A DNA stretch of 64,000 bases from HXMU1420-13 sp024742815 (GCA_024742815.1 JANSXX010000003.1:186001-250000), one strand, 5' to 3'; shown: positions 37,376-45,735, numbered from the stretch's first letter. Program-made: numbers and translations. Notes: generated by a model not told the origin, from the letters alone.

Positions 37376-38466
37376 AGATTCCTGAGATTTTCACTTCAAA
37401 TCCGAATGAGTTCAACCAACCTCCTATAGAACAAGCTTCTACAATTCCATCAAGTTGGTATCACGATCAGGAAGTGTATGATTTTGAACAGGATGTGTTA
37501 TTTGCACGAAACTGGCAATATGTTTGCCATCAGGATCAGCTAAAAAATGTTGGTGACGTTGTACATGCGACTATAGCTGGAAATCCAATACTGGTCATCA
37601 AAACCAAAGATGAAGGAATTCGAGCGTTTTATAATGTGTGCAAACATCGGGGTGGTCCGCTAGCCGTAAAAAAGGGAACCACTACCGTTTTGCAATGCCA
37701 ATATCATGGGTGGACTTATCTTACCGACGGAAGTTTACGTGGTGTACCGGATTGGAATTTGGTAGAATTATTTGATGAGAAAAATTTCGGATTAGAACCT
37801 GTTGAACTCTCTTTTTGGGATGGATTAATCTTTGCGAGAATTGAATCAGGTGGACCAGATTTGCTACAAATTGTTGAAGGCATTTCGGATCGTATCTCGC
37901 CGATATCTATGGAAAAACTTCAATTCTACAAAGAGATTGTGTACGATATCAATTGTAATTGGAAAGTATATGTAGACAATTATCTGGAAGGCTATCACAT
38001 TCCAATTGTTCATCCTGAACTCGCTAACCTGTTGGACTACAAGAATTACGTAACAGAAGCTTATCCTTGGTATTCGTTGCAATACAGTCCGTTTAGAGGT
38101 GAAGACAATGTTTATCAAACAGAAGAAGGCGAAGCGTTTTATTATTTCTTATTCCCGAACATGATGCTAAATATTTTGCCTGGTCGACTTCAAGTGAATT
38201 TAGTAGAGCCGGTTTCTACCAATCGCTGTAAGGTATATTTCTGGTATTTTTATGACGATTTATCGGCTAAAGAATCGACTGGAATTATCAAAGATGATTT
38301 GGAATACAGCGAAGTTATTCAGCAGGAAGACATCGAAATCTGTGAGGCTGTACAACGTGGTCTCCAATCTAAAGCTTATGATAAGGGCAGATTTTCGGTG
38401 AAAAGAGAACTTGGGGTGTATCATTTTCAGAGTTTACTCAAAAAACAGTTTCGGTCCGTTTTGTAA
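37372..38466 (+). CDS. Rieske non-haem iron oxygenase, alpha-subunit type
   Basis: This 364-residue enzyme has a Rieske [2Fe-2S] site formed by C90/H92 and C109/H112 (CKHRGGPL and CQYHGWTY). The mononuclear iron site comes from the conserved segment N203-E206-H209-H214 (DNYLEGYHIPIVHPEL). It resembles single-component-type aromatic-ring or quaternary-amine oxygenases such as choline monooxygenase. No reductase or ferredoxin gene is adjacent. Its ATG overlaps the stop of the FAD oxidoreductase. The substrate is unknown. Confidence 0.9.
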   Translation: MKIPEIFTSNPNEFNQPPIEQASTIPSSWYHDQEVYDFEQDVLFARNWQYVCHQDQLKNVGDVVHATIAGNPILVIKTKDEGIRAFYNVCKHRGGPLAVKKGTTTVLQCQYHGWTYLTDGSLRGVPDWNLVELFDEKNFGLEPVELSFWDGLIFARIESGGPDLLQIVEGISDRISPISMEKLQFYKEIVYDINCNWKVYVDNYLEGYHIPIVHPELANLLDYKNYVTEAYPWYSLQYSPFRGEDNVYQTEEGEAFYYFLFPNMMLNILPGRLQVNLVEPVSTNRCKVYFWYFYDDLSAKESTGIIKDDLEYSEVIQQEDIEICEAVQRGLQSKAYDKGRFSVKRELGVYHFQSLLKKQFRSVL

Positions 38467-38615
38467 ATCTTAATTCTACTCTAAATAAGTAACCAATGTT
38501 ATTTCGGTTATAGTTTAGGCTCTGATTGTTTCGGCCAAAAGTGTGGATTTGTAATAAATTGGCTGTTAATCACTCATTTTGTTGTAAGGTGAAGCATTAA
38601 CCAACCTGAGCAGCA

Positions 38616-38792
38616 ATGAAACAGAATAAAACTCCGCAGAATAAAAGGTCAACTAAGAACCAAGTATCCCCTCCCAAATCATCAGAAACAGGCATTCGAT
38701 CACTCTTTGATCAAGAAGAAAGTATTTTCCAGCCTAAAAGTGGCTCATCCAGAATCTTTACTAAACACTACACCAATTTTAGGTTTCGATAA
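38616..38792 (+). CDS. Possible small basic protein, 58 aa
   Basis: An ATG-initiated frame codes for a 58-residue protein rich in Lys, Ser, Gln and Arg (begins MKQNKTPQNKRSTK, ends HYTNFRFR). It contains the sequence GIRSLFDQEESIF in its middle. It lies 149 nt after the Rieske gene, with a possible GAG Shine-Dalgarno stretch before the ATG. Composition is coding-like and it is free of neighbouring repeats, but no family is recognised. Treat it as tentative. Confidence 0.4.
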   Translation: MKQNKTPQNKRSTKNQVSPPKSSETGIRSLFDQEESIFQPKSGSSRIFTKHYTNFRFR

Positions 38793-38810
38793 TCTACATC
38801 TCCATCTGTC

Positions 38811-38908
38811 GGGCGTAAGCACGGCTGATGGATTCCGGTTTAGAACTGTTTGAACTTGAGCTTTATCAACAAATCCATCACCCCGACTTCGTCGAAATGA
38901 TGGAGAGT
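38811..38908 (+). repeat. Dispersed repeat family A, copy 1
   Basis: This segment begins GTAAGCACGGCTGATGGATT and ends GACTTCGTCGAAATGATGGA. Two further degenerate copies lie at 45736-45820 and 45913-46033. It is non-coding and diverged. The rest of 38793-39295 holds family B repeats (38977-39060 and 39171-39253) and a heptamer array; no gene is seen. Confidence 0.6.
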
Positions 38909-38976
38909 TAAAAAAGAAAGATTACAAATTTACAAACTGGGACTTTGGCCTTGCTAAATTTTGGCTCTATTGAATA

Positions 38977-39060
38977 GTGGGTTCGACAGGCTCGTCCATC
39001 TTTCTGTTTATTATAGAATTTTTGAAAATGGTGCTTGAGCCTGTCGAAAGCACCATTTTT
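38977..39060 (+). repeat. Dispersed repeat family B, copy 1, with hairpin
   Basis: The unit runs from GTGGGTTCGACAGGCTCG to a 12-bp perfect stem (39025-39036 with 39048-39059) enclosing GAGCCTGTCGA, followed by T-rich sequence. The outer GTTCGACAGGCTC and inner GAGCCTGTCGAA are also complementary, so the whole unit can refold in two ways. Similar CTTCGACAGGCTCA-type repeats are known in many bacterial genomes. Confidence 0.7.
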
Positions 39061-39170
39061 ATTATTTATTCTTTACCAAAGGCTAAAGCCTTTGCTTGTT
39101 TATGACCGATGCTTATTCTCACCTATAAGCAATCTCAAATAAAAGTCCTGGAAAATCAGTTTGACGATCT

Positions 39171-39253
39171 GTGGGTTCGACAAGCTCACCCACCTATCTA
39201 AATGTTCTAGAAATTATTGAAAATGGTGCCTCAGCCTGTCGAAAGCACTATTT
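39171..39253 (+). repeat. Dispersed repeat family B, copy 2
   Basis: This is a diverged direct copy of 38977-39060. It runs from GTGGGTTCGACAAGCTCACC to AATGGTGCCTCAGCCTGTC and GAAAGCACTATTT. The long stem of copy 1 is imperfect here. Confidence 0.7.
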
Positions 39254-39287
39254 CACTGCTCACTGCTCACTGCTCACTGCTCACTGC
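39253..39287 (+). repeat. Heptamer array, 5 x TCACTGC
   Basis: Five exact head-to-tail copies of TCACTGC (35 nt) end 8 nt before the stop of the DUF971 gene. This is the purest member of the 7-nt-phased spacer class described in the findings. Confidence 0.95.
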
Positions 39288-39295
39288 TAAACAAA

Positions 39296-39622
39296 CTACT
39301 TATGATTTTCAGGATCCAACCAACGAAGTGTTTCCCAGCGATACATTCCCGAATTATGTCCATCCACCCACGTAATTTGAAGCGCATGGTTCCCAACCGG
39401 TTGTAAGCTTTTGATATTCATTCGTGGTGGATTCTCAAGGAAAAAAGCTTGTGGTTGAAAATTCTGCATATTTTCGTGTCCTCCTCTGCACATTACACAC
39501 GGACAGTTTTTTCGAAGTCCGAATAACGGATACCGCGATTTGATACCATCTTCCCAGGTTACTTGAAGAATTTGTTCTTCATTAAATACATCTATTCCTA
39601 CTGCGGTAGTTGCTTCGTCCAT
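39296..39622 (-). CDS. DUF971 domain protein
   Basis: This 108-residue protein is a single DUF971 domain, the small zinc-binding domain also found at the N-terminus of gamma-butyrobetaine hydroxylase. Cysteines of NCPCVMCRGG (about residues 39-45) and a late histidine (ITWVDGHNSGMYRWETLRW) form the likely metal site. DUF971 proteins are linked by context to iron-sulfur or ATP-hydrolase assembly, but no activity is established here. Its start codon overlaps the next gene region on the opposite strand, so the promoters must be nested. Confidence 0.88.
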   Translation of the reverse strand: MDEATTAVGIDVFNEEQILQVTWEDGIKSRYPLFGLRKNCPCVMCRGGHENMQNFQPQAFFLENPPRMNIKSLQPVGNHALQITWVDGHNSGMYRWETLRWLDPENHK

Positions 39623-39644
39623 GAATGCTTTTTATCGTTCCAAA

Positions 39645-40337
39645 ATGGAAAATTACGAAATGCTTTGGATAATAATCACCGCAGGATTCACATTCTTGAT
39701 CAGCGGATTTTCCGGATTTAAACGATTGCTGTATTTATACCAACTAAATCTTCGAAATATTGCTATTTCAGCTATTTTGGGACTTTTAGTTCTTACGCTA
39801 CTACTATTTCTTTATCGAATTGAGTTCATGAGTGAGCAAGTTGGGGCCGCAATAATTACCAACGTATATGCATCGGTTGCAGGTTTTTTTGGTGGTGCGG
39901 CATTTCAGCAATATCAAACCAAAGCTAAAGCCGGGCACATTTTATATTCGAACCGAAGTTTTTTAAGTGATCATGCTTCGGTGATCGTTGCTATTGCAAT
40001 CATCCTATACGGATTATACCGAACATCTATCTTTACTCAGTTGCCTATCACTCCTATTCGGGTAAGTTCCGGGCTTTCGTTTATTGCCTTTGGGTTTTGG
40101 GGAATGACTCTTCGTTTAGTTCCCGAGTTCCGACAAAAAGGTATCATTTTACTGGACGTTCTTATCGACTGGAAAGATTTCCTGAACTATCAATGGTTTT
40201 ACGAAGAAGTGATCGAAATTGAATATGAAAAAGACGAGACTATACTATTTTTCAAAACACACATTCCGCCCGAAGATCAATTAGCCATTGAAGATGTACT
40301 GCGAGCCAAGATGAAAGAGAAAATGGAAAGTTCGTGA
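39645..40337 (+). CDS. Integral membrane protein, about 230 aa
   Basis: No family is recognised. Candidate starts are ATGs at 39621, 39645 and 39660; 39645 is chosen because 39621 overlaps the divergent DUF971 start codon and lacks a ribosome-binding site. Five membrane helices are visible (about residues 5-25, 36-55, 70-90, 115-132, 142-160). A soluble C-terminal domain of 70 residues is rich in Glu and Lys. Localisation is the inner membrane, role unknown. Confidence 0.65.
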   Translation: MENYEMLWIIITAGFTFLISGFSGFKRLLYLYQLNLRNIAISAILGLLVLTLLLFLYRIEFMSEQVGAAIITNVYASVAGFFGGAAFQQYQTKAKAGHILYSNRSFLSDHASVIVAIAIILYGLYRTSIFTQLPITPIRVSSGLSFIAFGFWGMTLRLVPEFRQKGIILLDVLIDWKDFLNYQWFYEEVIEIEYEKDETILFFKTHIPPEDQLAIEDVLRAKMKEKMESS

Positions 40338-40391
40338 TTCGTTATTCGTTAATCGTATATTTACCCGACTATTAACAAATAACGATTAACG
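40336..40391 (+). repeat. Heptad-phased spacer with inverted repeat before yajQ
   Basis: Heptads GATTCGT, TATTCGT and TAATCGT (40336-40356) are followed in phase by ATATTTA, CCCGACT, ATTAACA, AATAACG and ATTAACG. The two ends form a perfect 12-bp stem (40345-40356 with 40382-40393). The stem lies in the leader of yajQ, whose ATG is 4 nt further on. Confidence 0.8.
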
Positions 40392-40397
40392 AAAATC

Positions 40398-40886
40398 ATG
40401 GCCAGCTTCGATATTGTAAACGAGATTAACGCACAGGAAATTGATAATGCGATTAACAATACCCTGAAAGAAATAAGCACGCGCTACGATTTCCGCGGAC
40501 TCCATTCAGAAGTTACCTATCATAAAAAAGAGAATAGAGTTCACTTAGTTGCTGCCGAAAGCATGAAAATGCAAGCCATAAAAGAAATGCTGATTCGGAA
40601 TTTCATTAAGCGTGGCATCGACTCTAAGGTGTTAGAATTTGGTACGGAGGAAGGAACTTCTCAAGGTCACGTTAAAATGGATGTTGCCCTTAAAGAAGGA
40701 ATCAATCGCGAGCAAGCCAAGAAAATCGTGAAAGAAATCAAAGATTTGAAGTTCAAAGTGCAGCCCCAGATTCAAGACGATCAGGTTCGGGTTACCGGTA
40801 AAAAAATTGATGATCTACAAGCGGTTATTGCTCACCTAAAAGGCAAAGATATGGGCGTACCACTACAGTTTGTCAATTTTAAATGA
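40398..40886 (+). CDS. YajQ-family nucleotide-binding protein
   Basis: This 162-residue protein has the YajQ double-RRM-like fold. Characteristic blocks are ASFDIVNEINAQEIDNA at the start, TRYDFRGLHSEV and the end KDMGVPLQFVNFK. In Xanthomonas and Pseudomonas, YajQ proteins bind cyclic di-GMP and interact with regulators; in E. coli the protein binds nucleic-acid-like ligands. Which applies here is unknown. The heptad hairpin in the leader may affect translation. Confidence 0.93.
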   Translation: MASFDIVNEINAQEIDNAINNTLKEISTRYDFRGLHSEVTYHKKENRVHLVAAESMKMQAIKEMLIRNFIKRGIDSKVLEFGTEEGTSQGHVKMDVALKEGINREQAKKIVKEIKDLKFKVQPQIQDDQVRVTGKKIDDLQAVIAHLKGKDMGVPLQFVNFK

Positions 40887-40892
40887 TAAAGT

Positions 40893-40955
40893 TTAAATGT
40901 TAAATGCTAAATATTTGTGTAATTAATTTTTCATTTAACACTTACAACTTAGCAT
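40893..40955 (+). repeat. Heptad-phased spacer, (TTAAATG) class
   Basis: In strict 7-nt phase: TTAAATG, TTAAATG, CTAAATA, TTTGTGT, AATTAAT, TTTTCAT, TTAACAC, TTACAAC, TTAGCAT. The early TTAAATG heptads are the reverse complement of the later CATTTAA steps. It fills the convergent gap between yajQ and the CoA-binding gene. Confidence 0.85.
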
Positions 40956-41384
40956 TTACCGAAGGTGATCTAGCTCTACCATAATGCAAAGGTTTCGGAT
41001 GTAGGGGATTTCTGCTTGTTCCGCAACAAGCTCGGCTTCAGGGGAGGAAACATCTAATTGAGTCCATACTACAGGATTTTGACCTGTTTTATCTTTCCAA
41101 GCCTTTATCTCCTCCACTACTCCGCCGGTATACCTTTTATTTCTAAACACGTTTACTACATCAATCTGAATCTCTTGAGGGATGTCATCGAGTTTTGGAT
41201 AACAAGTTACTCCCAGAATTTCTTTTTCAACCGGGTTTACAGGTATTACTGAATAGCCTCGATTCATAAGATATTTGGCTGCATAATTACTCGTTCGATA
41301 TGGATTCGCTGAACAACCTACCACAACTACTGTTTTGGCTTTCTTTAACACTTCTTGTGGATTTGGCTGGATTAAGTTGCTCAT
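40956..41384 (-). CDS. CoA-binding Rossmann-fold protein (YccU-like)
   Basis: The ATG at 41384 is chosen; the frame extends to 41444 but the added 20 residues are not conserved-looking. The 142-residue protein has a CoA_binding domain: TVVVVGCSANPYRTSN at the N-terminus, then the GYSVIPVNPVEKEILG and NVFRNKRYTG segments. The family binds acyl-CoA or CoA-derived nucleotides with no assigned reaction. It converges on yajQ through a heptad spacer. Confidence 0.88.
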   Translation of the reverse strand: MSNLIQPNPQEVLKKAKTVVVVGCSANPYRTSNYAAKYLMNRGYSVIPVNPVEKEILGVTCYPKLDDIPQEIQIDVVNVFRNKRYTGGVVEEIKAWKDKTGQNPVVWTQLDVSSPEAELVAEQAEIPYIRNLCIMVELDHLR

Positions 41385-41459
41385 ACTTATCAAAATATTG
41401 GTTTGTAGGATGCTTATCTTTAAGGCTGAATTTAAACTACTCAAAATAAAAGGAATATT

Positions 41460-41888
41460 TTGTCAACTATTAAAGACGGTGATACCGTTAAAGTACATTA
41501 CACAGGAACATTAGAAGATGGTGAAGTTTTTGATTCTTCACTAAATCGCGACCCACTACAATTTACTCTTGGTCAGGGTCAACTTATCCCGGGATTTGAA
41601 AAAGCAATTATTGGTTTAGGTGTTGGTGAATCAACCACTGCTAACATCCCAAGTGCAGAAGCATATGGCGAGCACAATCCGCAAATGGAAGTAGTTGTTG
41701 AGAAATCTCAGCTACCAGAAGGCATGGAACCTGAAGTAGGTATGCAGCTTCAACTCAATCAACCGGATGGCCAGGCAATTCCTTGCCAGGTAACAAATGT
41801 TGAGGGAGAGCAAGTTACAATCGATGCAAACCACCCTCTTGCCGGTAAAGATCTTACGTTCAACATCGAAGTTGTTGAAATAGCATAA
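41460..41888 (+). CDS. SlyD-type FKBP peptidyl-prolyl isomerase
   Basis: This 142-residue protein starts at TTG after AAAGGAATATT. The FKBP fold is interrupted by the IF chaperone insert that defines SlyD-type enzymes. Blocks are VKVHYTGTLEDGEVFDSS, QLIPGFEKAIIGLGVGE, AYGEHNPQM and the closing NHPLAGKDLTFNIEVVEI. It folds proline-containing or nascent chains. The His-rich metal tail of E. coli SlyD is absent. Confidence 0.93.
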   Translation: MSTIKDGDTVKVHYTGTLEDGEVFDSSLNRDPLQFTLGQGQLIPGFEKAIIGLGVGESTTANIPSAEAYGEHNPQMEVVVEKSQLPEGMEPEVGMQLQLNQPDGQAIPCQVTNVEGEQVTIDANHPLAGKDLTFNIEVVEIA

Positions 41889-41890
41889 AC

Positions 41891-41955
41891 AGTTTTGAGT
41901 TTTAAATGTTGAGTGTTGAGTTAGTTCTTAACTCAACACTCAAAACTCAACACTA
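41891..41955 (+). repeat. Heptad-phased spacer, (TGTTGAG) class with 15-bp stem
   Basis: Heptads AGTTTTG and AGTTTTA open the block, and after a 2-nt slip TGTTGAG, TGTTGAG, TTAGTTC, TTAACTC, AACACTC, AAAACTC and AACACTA follow in phase (41907-41955). TTGAGTGTTGAGTTA (41909-41923) pairs perfectly with 41929-41943 across a 5-nt loop. It may serve as a weak terminator after slyD. Confidence 0.85.
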
Positions 41956-41966
41956 AACAATTTTAC

Positions 41967-43109
41967 ATGGCCGACTTTTCCCAATCTTCTACTATATCTA
42001 TTACCTGCCCAAAAGGCATGGTTCCCTTTCTTAAAACCGAATTGGTGTTACTTGGATTTGTAATTCGAAAAACACGCTTAGCTGGTGTAGAAATTGACGG
42101 CACGCTCGACGATTGTATGTTTTTGAATCTGACTCTTCGCTGTGCGCACCGAATACATTATCAGCTGAAAAGTTTCAAAGCGAGAAATGCAGAAGAATTA
42201 GCTGAAGAACTCAAATCTGTTCCCTGGGAAGATTATATCGATAAGCACGGATATGTGAGTTTAACTTCGTTCATCAACAATAGAACCATCACCAACACGC
42301 AGTTTGCAAATCTTGCTGCTAAGGATGCCATCGTTGATCGAATAAGAGCAAGGAAAGGAGCACGTCCAGATTCCGGACCAAAATTAAACCGCACCGTGGT
42401 TTTTCTCTTCTGGAAAGATGATGAGGCTGCGGTTTATTTAGATACATCGGGAGAGTCGCTTAACCGACGTGGTTATCGAAGAGAATATCATGCCGCCCCA
42501 ATGCAGGAAACTCTAGCTGCGGCAATTAATCAGGCATCAAAATGGGAAACAGATTGGCACTTCATAAACCCGATGTGTGGTTCCGGGACTATTGCTATCG
42601 AAGCTGCTTTAATTGCCACTCAAAAAGCACCGGGTTTACTTCGACCAAATTTCGGAATCAAACACATTTTAGGTTTTGATGAAGACGCTTGGAAAAAACT
42701 GCGATCAGAACTAAAACAAGCGTCTATCAAAGAACCAAAAGGTAGGATTATCGCCACTGATCATGATTTAAAAGCAATTGAAGCGGCTCGTAAAAATGCC
42801 CAAACCGCAGGCGTTGATCATTTAATCGAATTCGATCTTTGTGATTTTAAAGACACCAAAATACCCGATGGAAACGGAGTGGTTGTCTTAAATCCACCGT
42901 ATGGCGAAAGACTGGATGAAGGCGTTAATCTTGCTCCTCTTTACAAATCAATGGGTGATTTCTTCAAGCAGGAATGCTCCGGTAAATGGGGCTATGTATT
43001 TACAGGAAATTTGCCACTGTCCAAAAAAGTTGGATTACGCTCTTCGCAACGTATTGAGTTGTACAACTCTACTATCGAGTGCCGTTTGTTGGAATACGAG
43101 TTGTATTAA
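41967..43109 (+). CDS. THUMP-domain rRNA guanine-N2 methyltransferase (RlmL/YpsC-like)
   Basis: This 380-residue protein has an N-terminal ferredoxin-like/THUMP RNA-binding region (residues about 1-160). A SAM-dependent methyltransferase domain follows, with WHFINPMCGSGTIAIEAA as motif I and the NPPYGERL catalytic motif (about residue 310). The NPPY form indicates N-methylation of a base, as in 23S rRNA m2G enzymes. It lacks the second C-terminal methyltransferase of E. coli RlmL, as is usual in the shorter YpsC/YcbY-N group. Confidence 0.92.
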   Translation: MADFSQSSTISITCPKGMVPFLKTELVLLGFVIRKTRLAGVEIDGTLDDCMFLNLTLRCAHRIHYQLKSFKARNAEELAEELKSVPWEDYIDKHGYVSLTSFINNRTITNTQFANLAAKDAIVDRIRARKGARPDSGPKLNRTVVFLFWKDDEAAVYLDTSGESLNRRGYRREYHAAPMQETLAAAINQASKWETDWHFINPMCGSGTIAIEAALIATQKAPGLLRPNFGIKHILGFDEDAWKKLRSELKQASIKEPKGRIIATDHDLKAIEAARKNAQTAGVDHLIEFDLCDFKDTKIPDGNGVVVLNPPYGERLDEGVNLAPLYKSMGDFFKQECSGKWGYVFTGNLPLSKKVGLRSSQRIELYNSTIECRLLEYELY

Positions 43110-43116
43110 AACAAAG

Positions 43117-43156
43117 GAGTAATTTTAAATTTTTCATTTTTAATTTAAAATTACTC
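43117..43156. terminator. Convergent heptad-phased hairpin between methyltransferase and TPR gene
   Basis: A perfect 15-bp stem pairs 43117-43131 (GAGTAATTTTAAATT) with 43142-43156. The block also keeps 7-nt phase: AATTTTA, AATTTTT, CATTTTT, AATTTAA, AATTACT. It lies between two convergent stops and probably terminates both strands. Confidence 0.75.
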
Positions 43157-44751
43157 TAGAATTTACTCCCCCTTATCCACGTATCCGATCTTTCCCAACT
43201 TGCTTCGAACGCTTTTTCTAATTCAGGATCCGATGTTCCCTGTCCTTCAAGCGCTTGAATCAATCCATAATACGACCATCCATTATTTGGGTGATCTTCC
43301 AACTCTGCGCGATAGACTGCTTCAGCTTTCTTAAAATCGCCGATTTCTAAGTAAGCAGCTCCCAGCCAATGTCGGGCAGCAAATGGTAGTGGCTCAGGCT
43401 CATCGTACTGCAATCCATCTTCAATGATAACCGCCTGCTCAAAAGCATTGATTGCCGCTTTCATATCACCTTCCAACCAGAATATTTCTCCTTTCAAAAT
43501 GTTGGCTAAGGTTCCGAGCAAATCTTTGCCTGAATGAAATCTAAATCTAGAATTTGTAGAATCTGCTAAATTAGCAACTCGTTTGAGATGGGCCTTTGCA
43601 AACTCTAATTCACCTTGTTTAGCCATTGCATAGCCATGACTAAAATCCCAAATTCCGGCTTGTACATCATGGGTTGGTCTTTCGGTAACCCTAAACACTT
43701 CATCAAAACGACCAAAGCGAATTAACGTCATTAACTCGTACATTGGTCGGCCCGTTAGTTTGGCGTAATCCCGTCCGGCTTGGGTTGCAATTCCACTCTG
43801 ACCGTCCATACTTGCTGCAAAAGCCAGCATGTGTAGATTATGACTCGGATAAATGGCAAAACCCTCTCCTACCGCTTCTTTTTGATCGGAATGCCAAGCC
43901 ATGATATTCGCTCGAACAGCATCACCCCAACGCCCGATTTCGTTCCACGTATGCGATGGCATATGATTGATATGAGAAGCACCGGGTATTGATGTCCCTA
44001 TAAACTCTGAACACGCTTCCGCTTTACCCGGATCAGTGGTTGATTCCGTCGCATGAATATACAAATGGCAAGCGCCCGGGTGTTTGATGTCTTTAGCCAG
44101 TACATCTTCCAGAACTTCGTGAATTTTGATTACGTCAGGATCGTCAAGATCTCGGGTTCCTCGTCTGGGTTCCAGCAAAAAAAGTGCTTCTCCATAAAAA
44201 GTACCGGCTTCCAAATCGTCCGGATATTTTTCATATAGTTCACGAGATGCCTCGGCATAAAGCGTGTCTAACTTTGCTTGTTTCTCCTCATCAAATTCAG
44301 CTGCATAACGTACCGCCATTGCGTCGATAAAATCTTTTTCTTTTTGGGAAGCGTATCCTTGGTCGGCTAGTTCTTTGGCTTTTTGGATAGCTGCAAACGC
44401 TCGTGGAGCTTCACTTGACCGCATTTTCCCATTCAGATACGAACCCCAGGCCCATGCTTCACCCCAATAACAAATCGCACAATTTGGATCGGCTTTCCAG
44501 GCTTCACGAAAAGAACGTGCAGCATCTTGTTTAGTGAACGCGTACATCATCTGATATCCCTGATCGAAGTAACGTTGAGCTAATTCATTTTCAGAGGAAA
44601 TGGGCTTGTTAAAATCACCTAAGGCTTTTTCGTAGATCGGGAATGGTTCGTCGAATTCAGGTGGGTAGGATACTTCATTGTTTTGTGCGATTATTGAAGA
44701 TGAAGTTCCAAGAATAACTCCAATCAAGAACAGTAAGTCAGATTTTTGCAT
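43156..44751 (-). CDS. Secreted TPR-repeat protein, 531 aa
   Basis: The start at 44751 is chosen because it gives a signal peptide (MQKSDLLFLIGVILGTSSSIIA). The mature protein is a chain of helical repeats, with TPR-like units visible at AQRYFDQGYQMMYAFTKQDA, WLEGDMKAAINAFEQAVI and LEIGDFKKAEAVYRAEL. It contains CAICYWGEAW and HLYIHATESTTDP blocks of a conserved family of exported TPR proteins found in Bacteroidota and Proteobacteria. Its partner proteins are unknown. It is convergent with the methyltransferase. Confidence 0.85.
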   Translation of the reverse strand: MQKSDLLFLIGVILGTSSSIIAQNNEVSYPPEFDEPFPIYEKALGDFNKPISSENELAQRYFDQGYQMMYAFTKQDAARSFREAWKADPNCAICYWGEAWAWGSYLNGKMRSSEAPRAFAAIQKAKELADQGYASQKEKDFIDAMAVRYAAEFDEEKQAKLDTLYAEASRELYEKYPDDLEAGTFYGEALFLLEPRRGTRDLDDPDVIKIHEVLEDVLAKDIKHPGACHLYIHATESTTDPGKAEACSEFIGTSIPGASHINHMPSHTWNEIGRWGDAVRANIMAWHSDQKEAVGEGFAIYPSHNLHMLAFAASMDGQSGIATQAGRDYAKLTGRPMYELMTLIRFGRFDEVFRVTERPTHDVQAGIWDFSHGYAMAKQGELEFAKAHLKRVANLADSTNSRFRFHSGKDLLGTLANILKGEIFWLEGDMKAAINAFEQAVIIEDGLQYDEPEPLPFAARHWLGAAYLEIGDFKKAEAVYRAELEDHPNNGWSYYGLIQALEGQGTSDPELEKAFEASWERSDTWIRGSKF

Positions 44752-44883
44752 AGGAAATAATTTTTGGATGAAGCTAGGTGATAAAAACGCTCTCTGCAAT
44801 ATGAAAATGATGGATGGATCAAAGGAACAGAGGCATCAACCACGTTAAAACTTCGTTGATTGAAACAGAGGAACACTGATAAA

Positions 44884-44925
44884 TGTTGAGTGTTGAATAT
44901 TCATTATTGAATATTGAATATTCAA
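44884..44925 (+). repeat. Heptad-phased spacer, (TGTTGAG/TATTGAA) class
   Basis: Six consecutive heptads in phase: TGTTGAG, TGTTGAA, TATTCAT, TATTGAA, TATTGAA, TATTCAA. The GAATATT core is self-complementary with the following TATTC steps. It lies 17 nt upstream of the HMA-AraC start, so it is in that gene's promoter or leader. Confidence 0.85.
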
Positions 44926-44941
44926 TTCCCTATAATCTACC

Positions 44942-45511
44942 ATGAATCACGCTGAATTACATATCAAAAATATGGTTTGTGGGCGCTGTATTAAGGCAGT
45001 GGCCGACATTCTGGATTCGTTCGATTTTGAAACTACTTCGGTTGATTTAGGAAAAGCGTACATCGAATCGAACCACCCCATCGACAGAACTGCAATCGCT
45101 GAAGCGCTGGAAAAAGCCGGATTTGAGTTAATTGATGATGAACAATCGAAATTGATTTCGATGATCAAAACGCAGGTCATTAAGTATGTGCATCAGGAGT
45201 CTAGTGAAGTGGAGCAAATGAATATTTCCTCGTTTTTAGAGCGTGATCTGAATAAAAGTTACTCCTATTTAAGCTCTCTTTTTTCAAAAGCTGAAGGCCG
45301 AACCATTGAAAAATATGTTATTCTTCAGCGTATTGAGCGAGTAAAGGAGTTACTGGTTTATGGCGAAAAAACCATCTCAGAAATAGCCTGGGAACTTGGC
45401 TACAGCAGTTCCCAATACCTCTCTAATCAGTTTAAAGCCGAAACGGGCTTCACTCCTTCTCAATTCAGAAAACTGATGGATAAGCCACGTAAAGCATTGG
45501 ATGAGGTTTAG
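44942..45511 (+). CDS. AraC-family regulator with N-terminal heavy-metal (HMA) domain
   Basis: This 189-residue protein joins an HMA metallochaperone fold (metal site C13/C16 in MVCGRC) to an AraC-type double helix-turn-helix (residues about 85-185; recognition segment ISEIAWELGYSSSQYLSNQFKAETG). The HMA part probably senses Cu+ directly, and the AraC part would then control copper genes. The Cu-ATPase gene lies 645 nt downstream on the same strand, the natural target. This fusion is small compared with classical AraC proteins and has no other ligand domain. Confidence 0.9.
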   Translation: MNHAELHIKNMVCGRCIKAVADILDSFDFETTSVDLGKAYIESNHPIDRTAIAEALEKAGFELIDDEQSKLISMIKTQVIKYVHQESSEVEQMNISSFLERDLNKSYSYLSSLFSKAEGRTIEKYVILQRIERVKELLVYGEKTISEIAWELGYSSSQYLSNQFKAETGFTPSQFRKLMDKPRKALDEV

Positions 45512-45614
45512 GACAAAGGGACAAAGGGACAAAGGGACAAAGGGACAAAGGGACAAAGGGACAAAGGGACAAAGGGACAAAGGGACAAAGGGACAAAGGG
45601 ACAAAGGGACAAAG
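45511..45614 (+). repeat. Octamer minisatellite, 13 x GGACAAAG
   Basis: Thirteen head-to-tail 8-nt units, essentially perfect, begin on the last base of the AraC stop codon. Because the array follows the stop codon it does not alter the protein. Frames through it read as long repeats on both strands and are artefacts. Confidence 0.95.
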
Positions 45615-45735
45615 AAAATTCACTTTTATTCTGGATTTACAATAAAAAGAAATTATTTCGCTTTGCTCGTGAATCGAGAAAACTTTGTTTATATCTATTG
45701 GACAAATGCACAGTTGAAGGTTTTTTTAATGGCTT

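Noticed and set aside
38977..39253. GGTTCGA strings resembling a tRNA T-arm
   Set aside because: They belong to repeat family B; no acceptor stem, D-arm or anticodon arm can be built around them.
39253..39287. TCACTGC array as a CRISPR
   Set aside because: Units are 7 nt with no spacers and no cas genes in the window.
45511..45614. Octamer array as a phase-variation switch of the AraC protein
   Set aside because: The array begins after the stop codon, so copy changes do not alter the protein frame.
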